Source: Niveispirillum sp. SYP-B3756
GTDB lineage: Bacteria; Pseudomonadota; Alphaproteobacteria; Azospirillales; Azospirillaceae
NCBI RefSeq assembly: GCF_009495745.1
Contig: NZ_WIDQ01000001.1
Coordinates: forward strand, 310,001-374,000
Length of the DNA stretch: 64,000 bases
Direction: 5' to 3'
Part shown: one piece after another, positions 59,289-64,000 of the stretch
How positions within the stretch are numbered: the stretch's first letter is position 1
Layout: each line of letters starts with the position of its first letter
Program-made: the position numbers and the translations under genes
Notes under the pieces: model-generated
Seen by the model: the letters and a program-made list of their open reading frames with translations, nothing else
Databases searched by the model: none
Told to the model about the DNA's origin: nothing

Positions 59289-60143
59289 GTGCGGGTGATG
59301 GTGAATGGTGCGCCGATCTGGTTTGATGTGGAGGGCGCCAAGCTGGTGCCGGATGGCGAGACGATGCGGGCGCGGCCAACCCTGATCCTGCTGCATGGCG
59401 GGCCCGGGTTCGACCATGCCTCCTTCAAGCCGGCCTTCGGCGCGTTGGCGGACGTGGCGCAGGTGATCTATATCGACCATCGCGGCCAGGGGCGCAGCGG
59501 CGGGGATGATCCCGCCACCTGGACGCTGGCGCAATGGGCCGATGATGTGAAGGGCTTCTGCGACGCGCTGGAGATTGAGAAGCCCTATGTGCTGGGCAAC
59601 AGTTTTGGTGGCTTCGTCGCCCAGGCCTATATGGAACGCCATCCGGGCCATGCGGCGGGGGTCATTCTGTCTTCCACCGCCGCGCGGATGCAACTGGACC
59701 GGATCATCAACGCCTTTGACCGCCGCGCCGGGGCAGATGTCGCCGCCGCCGCGCGGGATTTCTGGACCGATGTGCGGGCCGACAAGGTGGCCACCTACAG
59801 CAACACCTGCATGGGCTGCTATACGGTCAACCCCGCCCCCGGCGGCATTATCGGGCGCGCCCGTTCCATCGTCCGGCCGCAGGTGCTGGAACATTTCTCC
59901 GGCCGTCATGGGGAGATGTGGGGGATGGATTTCCGGGAAAGCCTGGGCAAGGCGCAATCGCCCGTGCTGGTGCTGGCCGGTGACGATGACCCCATCACCC
60001 CCTGGGAAGCGGCAGAAGAGCTGATCGCCCATCTGCCCAAGGCGACATCGACGCTGAAACGGTTTGCCGCCTGCGGGCATGGCACCTTCCGCGACCAGCC
60101 GGCGGGAACCTTCGACCTGCTGCGGGAGTTCATGCAAGTCTGA
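59289..60143 (+). CDS. Alpha/beta hydrolase, proline iminopeptidase-like
   Basis: 284 residues. HGGPGFDHASFKP (oxyanion hole), IDHRGQGRSGGDDPATWTLAQWADDV, and nucleophile elbow GNSFGG (Ser in LGNSFGGFVAQAY); Asp in LAGDDDPITP and His in ACGHGTFRDQP complete the triad. The HGGPG start is typical of S33 prolyl aminopeptidases and related hydrolases. GTG start with AGGAG eight bases upstream. Divergent from ggt, so a peptide-related role is possible. Substrate unknown. Confidence 0.87.
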   Translation: MRVMVNGAPIWFDVEGAKLVPDGETMRARPTLILLHGGPGFDHASFKPAFGALADVAQVIYIDHRGQGRSGGDDPATWTLAQWADDVKGFCDALEIEKPYVLGNSFGGFVAQAYMERHPGHAAGVILSSTAARMQLDRIINAFDRRAGADVAAAARDFWTDVRADKVATYSNTCMGCYTVNPAPGGIIGRARSIVRPQVLEHFSGRHGEMWGMDFRESLGKAQSPVLVLAGDDDPITPWEAAEELIAHLPKATSTLKRFAACGHGTFRDQPAGTFDLLREFMQV

Positions 60144-60256
60144 CGGCGGCGACGCTGCGCAGGGGCGATGCAGTGATGCCGGTCATAGCCCTGGACCGGC
60201 ATTCCCTGCATTGCCACTGCTGAACAGCGCTCAAAATCACGGAAGTGACGCCGACC

Positions 60257-61300
60257 ATGCGCCAGCGCCTCTGCCTGCCTGCCCTTTTGTCCGCCGCCCT
60301 GCTGCTGATCACCGGCCCTGCCCTGGCGCAAAACGGACCGGCGGACCCGGCCGCCCCGCAGATCAACACCCCCACGGCGGGGGCGGAAACAGGCACGCTG
60401 ACGCTGATCCTGGAAAACGATCTGTTCTATAATATCGACCGGCACTACACCAACGGGGTGCAGGCGGTCTGGACGACGGCGCGCGACGGGGTGCCGGACT
60501 GGACGAAGGAATGGGCCCAACTGGTACCCTTCTTCGCCCAGGATGGCCATCTGCGCGCCGTCTTCGCGCTGGGCCAGAACATGTACACATCCAGCGATAT
60601 CAAGGTCGCCGATCCACCCCGGACCGACCGGCCCTATGCCGGCTGGCTGCATGGCTCGGTCGGGCTGATCAATGAGAACAACAAGCGGATGGACCAGTTG
60701 CAACTGACGCTGGGCGTCATCGGCCCAGCCTCGCTGGCGGAGCCAGCGCAGAAATTCATCCATAAGCTGATCGATTCGCCCAAGCCCATGGGCTGGGACA
60801 CCCAGTTACATAATGAACCGGGGCTGGTACTGACCTATCAGCGGAGCTGGCGGCAGGATCTGCTGGGCCGACAGGGGTTTGGCATCGATATGATGCCGCA
60901 TGTCGGCGGGGCGGTGGGCAATGTCTCCACCTATGCCGATGCCGGGCTGATGTTCCGCGCCGGCTGGCACCTGCCCGCCGATTTCGGCCCGGCGCGCATC
61001 CAGCCATCGCTGCCCGGCAGCGGCTTTTTTGAACCGGATGCCGCGCACCCGATCGGCTGGTATCTGTTTTTCGGCGCTTCCGGCCGGGGCGTGGCGCGCA
61101 ACATCTTCCTGGATGGCAATACATTCCGCGACAGCCGCAGCGTCGACCGGAAATTCTGGGTCGGCGACCTGCAGGCCGGCATCGCCATCAATCTTTACGA
61201 TGTGCGCCTGACCTATACCCATGTCTTCCGCAGCCGCGAATTCACCACCCAGGATAAGGGTGACCAATATGGCGCCGTGGCGCTGACCTGGCAGTGGTAG
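60257..61300 (+). CDS. lpxR: Outer-membrane lipid A deacylase LpxR family protein
   Basis: 347 residues with a signal peptide (LCLPALLSAALLLITGPALAQ) and the LpxR motif TLILENDLFYNIDRHYTNGVQ, whose Asn-Asp and Tyr-Thr-Asn form part of the active site. PYAGWLHGSVG, NEPGLVLTYQRSWR and a final aromatic residue (ALTWQW) agree with a 12-strand barrel. LpxR removes the 3'-acyloxyacyl group of lipid A. ATG 60257 chosen; GTG 60245 overlaps the Shine-Dalgarno. Confidence 0.9.
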   Translation: MRQRLCLPALLSAALLLITGPALAQNGPADPAAPQINTPTAGAETGTLTLILENDLFYNIDRHYTNGVQAVWTTARDGVPDWTKEWAQLVPFFAQDGHLRAVFALGQNMYTSSDIKVADPPRTDRPYAGWLHGSVGLINENNKRMDQLQLTLGVIGPASLAEPAQKFIHKLIDSPKPMGWDTQLHNEPGLVLTYQRSWRQDLLGRQGFGIDMMPHVGGAVGNVSTYADAGLMFRAGWHLPADFGPARIQPSLPGSGFFEPDAAHPIGWYLFFGASGRGVARNIFLDGNTFRDSRSVDRKFWVGDLQAGIAINLYDVRLTYTHVFRSREFTTQDKGDQYGAVALTWQW

Positions 61301-61310
61301 TAAACTTCCC

Positions 61311-61329
61311 AAAATATGGGAGATATTTT
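61311..61329. promoter_or_regulatory. AT-rich palindrome upstream of the LacI gene
   Basis: AAAATAT-GGGAG-ATATTTT, a perfect 7-bp dyad with 5-base centre, 10 bases after the lpxR stop and 114 bases before the LacI ATG. A possible operator for the regulator or a weak terminator hairpin of lpxR. Confidence 0.4.
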
Positions 61330-61442
61330 CGGAATAAAACTACCGAGTCGGACCTAGCGATGGGTAACTTTCGGCGACAATCCACCTGATCTGGTTGTAT
61401 GCTGCTGAAAAAGGGTGGAACGCGAAGAAGGCGGCAAGAGGC

Positions 61443-62456
61443 ATGGCAGTACCGATCAAGATGGCGGATATCGCCCGGCTGGCGGGGGTATCGGTTTCCA
61501 CCGTTTCCCGCGCGCTGGCGGGCAGTTCCCTGGTCCCCGCCGCCAAGCGGGAAGAGATATTGGCCATCGCCCAGGCCCAGGGTTACGTCATCAATGAACA
61601 GGCGCGCAACCTGCGCCTGAAGAAAACCCGCACCATCGGCGTCGTCATCCCGCTGGGGCACGAGGTGGGGCAGTTAATCTCCGACCCGTTCTTCATTGAG
61701 CTGTTCGGCCGGCTGGCCGATGAGATCACGGCGCGCGATTACAATGTGCTGCTGAGCAAGATCGCCAAGCCGGAGCCGGGCTGGCTGGACCGGCTGATCC
61801 AGTCGCAGCGCACCGACGGGCTGATCGTCATCGGGCAGAGCGACCAGCATGAGGCGCTGAACAACACTGCCCGCACGCATTTGCCCCTGGTGGTCTGGGG
61901 CGCGCATATGCCCAACCAGCTTTATTGTTCGGTCGGGTCGGACAATATCGGCGGCGCCTATACGGCGGTCAGCCATCTGATCCGCCAGGGTCGCCGCCGC
62001 ATCGCCTTTCTGGGCATCGCCGATGTGCCGGAGGTGAGCCTGCGCCGCGAGGGCTATCTGCGCGCCCTGGCCGAGGCCGACATCCCGGCCGATCCCGCTT
62101 TGATGGAGCCGGCGCATTTCACCCTGGATACGGCCTATGACAGTATGCGTCATCTGATTGACAGCGGTATCGGCTTTGACGCCGTGTTCGCCGTGTCGGA
62201 CGTGATCGCCATTGCCGCCATGAAGGCGCTGTCCGCCGCCGGAAGGCGGGTGCCCGACGATGTGGCCGTGATCGGCTTTGACGATATCACTGTCGCCGCC
62301 TATAGCAGCCCGCCACTGACCAGCGTGCGCCAGGATCTGGCGCGCGGGGCCCGGGTGATGGTGGACCTGCTGTTCCGCCGGATGGAGGGGGAGGACACGC
62401 CTTCCGCCACCATGCCGGCCGAACTGGTGGTGCGCCGGTCCTGCGGGGCGGCGTGA
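61443..62456 (+). CDS. LacI-family transcriptional regulator
   Basis: 337 residues. HTH and hinge: KMADIARLAGVSVSTVSRALAGSSLVPAAKREEILAIAQAQGYVINEQARNLRLKKTRTIGVVIP; sugar-binding domain after. Ends with VRRSCGAA. GRRRIAFLGIADVPEVSLRREGYLRAL and VIGFDDITVAAYSSPPLTSVRQDL are typical. No sugar utilisation gene is adjacent in the window; targets unknown. ATG 61443 starts the domain. Confidence 0.92.
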   Translation: MAVPIKMADIARLAGVSVSTVSRALAGSSLVPAAKREEILAIAQAQGYVINEQARNLRLKKTRTIGVVIPLGHEVGQLISDPFFIELFGRLADEITARDYNVLLSKIAKPEPGWLDRLIQSQRTDGLIVIGQSDQHEALNNTARTHLPLVVWGAHMPNQLYCSVGSDNIGGAYTAVSHLIRQGRRRIAFLGIADVPEVSLRREGYLRALAEADIPADPALMEPAHFTLDTAYDSMRHLIDSGIGFDAVFAVSDVIAIAAMKALSAAGRRVPDDVAVIGFDDITVAAYSSPPLTSVRQDLARGARVMVDLLFRRMEGEDTPSATMPAELVVRRSCGAA

Positions 62457-62468
62457 CGCCACCCCTGC

Positions 62469-62596
62469 CTCAGAGTTCGTCCAAGAACTTTTACTTCTTT
62501 TCCAACCTCTTAACCGTCATTCCCGCCTTCGCGGGAATGACGGTGGAGAACGGGCAGGGTTTCGAAAGTCAGGATAACTTTCCGGACAGACACTCA
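62469..62596. repeat. Long palindromic repeat, copy F
   Basis: ACCGTCATTCCCGC, loop CTTC, GCGGGAATGACGGT (62513-62544), a 14-bp perfect hairpin equal to the outer parts of copy E with the middle collapsed. Flanks match copy E: CTCAGAG at the left, GGAATGACGGTGG and TAAC-TTCC-GACAC spaced alike at the right. The right end contains the stop codon of the RebB-like gene. Confidence 0.75.
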
Positions 62597-62821
62597 GGAC
62601 TGGCCGTTGCCCCCCTTGAAGGCATTCAACACGGTCAGCAGGCTTGTCAGGTTATCGGCGACCCCGGTCTGCGCCACCTTCGCAGGTGCCCCGGCAACGG
62701 CCGTTGTTTCCAGGCTGTAAAGCTGCGTGAGGCCCAGGGTGGTTGCCGCCTCCCCCACCACCTTCACATTGGCCTGCGTCACGGCATCGGTGATCTGACT
62801 GTTAACCGGCTGGTCGGACAT
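62594..62821 (-). CDS. RebB-like R-body protein
   Basis: 75 residues, MSDQPVNSQITDAVTQANVKVVGEAATTLGLTQL. The V-N-S-Q-(I/V)-T-D-A-V-T-Q-x-N-V-K-V-x-G start is the RebB family signature, building blocks of coiled protein ribbons (R-bodies). Usual clusters hold several rebB paralogues; here it is alone. ATG 62821 is preferred over the in-frame 62881. The last codons lie in repeat copy F. A stand-alone gene may be a relic or a regulator of a distant cluster. Confidence 0.82.
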   Translation of the reverse strand: MSDQPVNSQITDAVTQANVKVVGEAATTLGLTQLYSLETTAVAGAPAKVAQTGVADNLTSLLTVLNAFKGGNGQS

Positions 62822-62892
62822 GGTTACCCCCTTTGGCTGCACAGCATAGGCCGTACACCATCTTAACGGGTTTTTCGCCATTCGTCCTCTGC

Positions 62893-63321
62893 CTATCCTT
62901 TCACCAGGGTCAGGTAGGGCCGGTGCCCGTCATGCCCGACGGGGGGATGGGCACCCAAAGCCGCGATCTGTCGCCCGATAGCCTGGGTGAATTCCCCCAG
63001 ACCGGGCCAACTGGTGATGCGGCCCATCAGCCGGCTGCCCCGGAAGACGAAGAAAACCGGGATGCCGTGCAGGGCGAACCGGTGCGCCATGTCCAGGTCG
63101 TCATAGACATTATCCTGCAGCCAGCGCACCTGCGGCCAGTCAAACCGCAACGGCGCCGACAGGATGGCCTGTTTGGCGATATCGCAATTGGGGCAGTCGC
63201 GGCCCCAGAGGAACAGGATGGTCAGCGGCGGGGCATCGGCCTCCGCCAGCGCCGCATCCAGTTCGGCCGCCGTCACGCGGCGCATGGGAAATTGTTCAAA
63301 AAACTGCGGTACGGCGGACAT
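62893..63321 (-). CDS. Thioredoxin-like protein
   Basis: 142 residues. WGRDCPNCDIAK gives a C-x-x-C pair at Cys43 and Cys46; GIPVFFVFRGSRLMGRITSWPG includes the cis-Pro loop (I-P) and the final strands of the fold. CPNC is not the usual CGPC, so redox potential may differ. No signal peptide. Located 62 bases after prfA on the same strand. Confidence 0.85.
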   Translation of the reverse strand: MSAVPQFFEQFPMRRVTAAELDAALAEADAPPLTILFLWGRDCPNCDIAKQAILSAPLRFDWPQVRWLQDNVYDDLDMAHRFALHGIPVFFVFRGSRLMGRITSWPGLGEFTQAIGRQIAALGAHPPVGHDGHRPYLTLVKG

Positions 63322-63383
63322 GGGCGTGTCTCCCCATTTGGGACAGGGTGTAACCAGGGTCGCCAACGCCGCGGCAAGGCCGC

Positions 63384-64000
63384 CTATTGCAGTTCGGCCA
63401 GTCGCTCCGCCTCTTCCTGGGCGATCAGCGCATCGACCACCTCGTCGATCTCGCCAGCCATGAACCGATCAATCTTGCCATAAACTGTTAAATTAATCCT
63501 ATGGTCGGTGATGCGTCCCTGCGGAAAATTATACGTACGGATACGTTCGGAGCGGTCGCCGCTGCCGACCTGGCTTTTACGGTCGGCGGCGCGCGCGTTG
63601 GCCAGGCGCTGGCGTTCCGCCTCATAGAGGCGGGCGCGCAGTACTTTCAGGGCCTTGGCCTTGTTCTTGTGCTGGCTTTTCTCATCCTGCTGGCTGACCA
63701 CGATGCCGCTGGGCAGGTGGGTGATGCGCACCGCACTGTCGGTGGTGTTGACCGACTGGCCGCCGGGGCCGGAGGAGCGGAACACATCAATGCGCAGGTC
63801 GCGTTCATCGATCTGTACATCCACCTCCTCCGCCTCCGGCAGCACGGCCACGGTGGCGGCAGAGGTGTGGATACGGCCCTGGGTTTCGGTGGCCGGCACG
63901 CGCTGTACCCGATGCACGCCGCTTTCGAATTTCAACTGCCGGAACACGCTGCGCCCGGTGATGGTGGCACTGGCCTCCTTATAGCCGCCAATGCCGGTCT
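63384..64000 (-). CDS. prfA: Peptide chain release factor 1, C-terminal part (runs off the right edge)
   Basis: About 204 residues of the C-terminal part are in the window. The GGQ motif ([29 protein letters not shown]) triggers peptidyl-tRNA hydrolysis. [18 protein letters not shown] marks RF1/RF2. RF1 reads UAA and UAG; assignment to RF1 rests on [32 protein letters not shown]. The usual partner prmC (hemK) does not follow; a thioredoxin-like gene does. Confidence 0.95.
   Translation of the reverse strand, partial: TGIGGYKEASATITGRSVFRQLKFESGVHRVQRVPATETQGRIHTSAATVAVLPEAEEVDVQIDERDLRIDVFRSSGPGGQSVNTTDSAVRITHLPSGIVVSQQDEKSQHKNKAKALKVLRARLYEAERQRLANARAADRKSQVGSGDRSERIRTYNFPQGRITDHRINLTVYGKIDRFMAGEIDEVVDALIAQEEAERLAELQ

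Noticed and set aside
1-64000. Genomic island or prophage
   Set aside because: No integrase, phage structural gene or tRNA-end duplication seen; base composition by eye is uniform apart from short AT-rich regulatory stretches.

Overview
This is a GC-rich, densely packed chromosomal segment of an alphaproteobacterium. The best fit is the Azospirillum/Niveispirillum/Rhodospirillum side of the class. This rests on protein character (a PraR-like XRE regulator, an alphaproteobacterial tRNA-Gly(TCC), split glycine dehydrogenase gcvPA/gcvPB behind a tandem glycine riboswitch, an R-body-type RebB protein), not on any 16S gene, so the genus is inference. No prophage, insertion sequence, CRISPR array or replication origin is visible.

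Layout. 1-5100 (minus): the translation operon tRNA-Tyr, tRNA-Gly, tuf, tRNA-Trp, secE, nusG, rplK, rplA, rplJ and the start of rplL, driven by a good sigma70 promoter with a GC-rich discriminator. 5170-9590: rlmB, tRNA-Thr, a lipoprotein, phoU and a large pentapeptide-repeat protein. 9717-13411: a small P-loop ATPase, a BtuF/FecB-like binding protein with its FecCD-type permease but no ABC ATPase, and aguB. 13488-20989: a small exopolysaccharide locus (a 978-residue multi-SLBB export protein, two GT2 glycosyltransferases, a PraR-like regulator, a Wzz-like chain-length protein, an O-antigen ligase/Wzy-like protein). 21075-31202: an AstE/AspA deacylase, a LysR/oxidoreductase divergon, a giant alpha-2-macroglobulin without its thioester, and an unrecognised membrane protein. 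31237-36929: a tight minus-strand run of chemoreceptor, two periplasmic binding proteins, a methyltransferase and an aminotransferase. 37144-42030: the glycine cleavage genes gcvT, gcvH, gcvPA, gcvPB with riboswitch. 42108-48846: a lipoprotein, ispH, a short AraC regulator, sucB and sucA. 49091-64000: mixed housekeeping and accessory genes (TetR, a toroid-like exported protein, cyclophilin, Uma2/DUF6429, an orphan Tat binding protein, a periplasmic nucleosidase, DUF885, gamma-glutamyltransferase, an alpha/beta hydrolase, LpxR, LacI, RebB, a thioredoxin-like protein, prfA).

The most unusual structure is not a protein. Two intergenic elements (about 9594-9729 and 12285-12440) share four consecutive hairpins. 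Their stems differ by paired, compensating changes while tetraloops and linkers are conserved; a third copy (24620-24712) keeps only hairpin 1 and has perfect 9-bp inverted ends. This looks like an interspersed structured repeat under base-pairing constraint. A second family (55163-55335 and 62469-62596) shares a GTCATTCCCGC palindrome plus conserved flanks on both sides. Other points: an inverted repeat around a candidate -10 just before the SLBB gene, a promoter -35 lying in the loop of an upstream terminator hairpin before the glycine riboswitch, and several periplasmic binding proteins without a cognate transporter.
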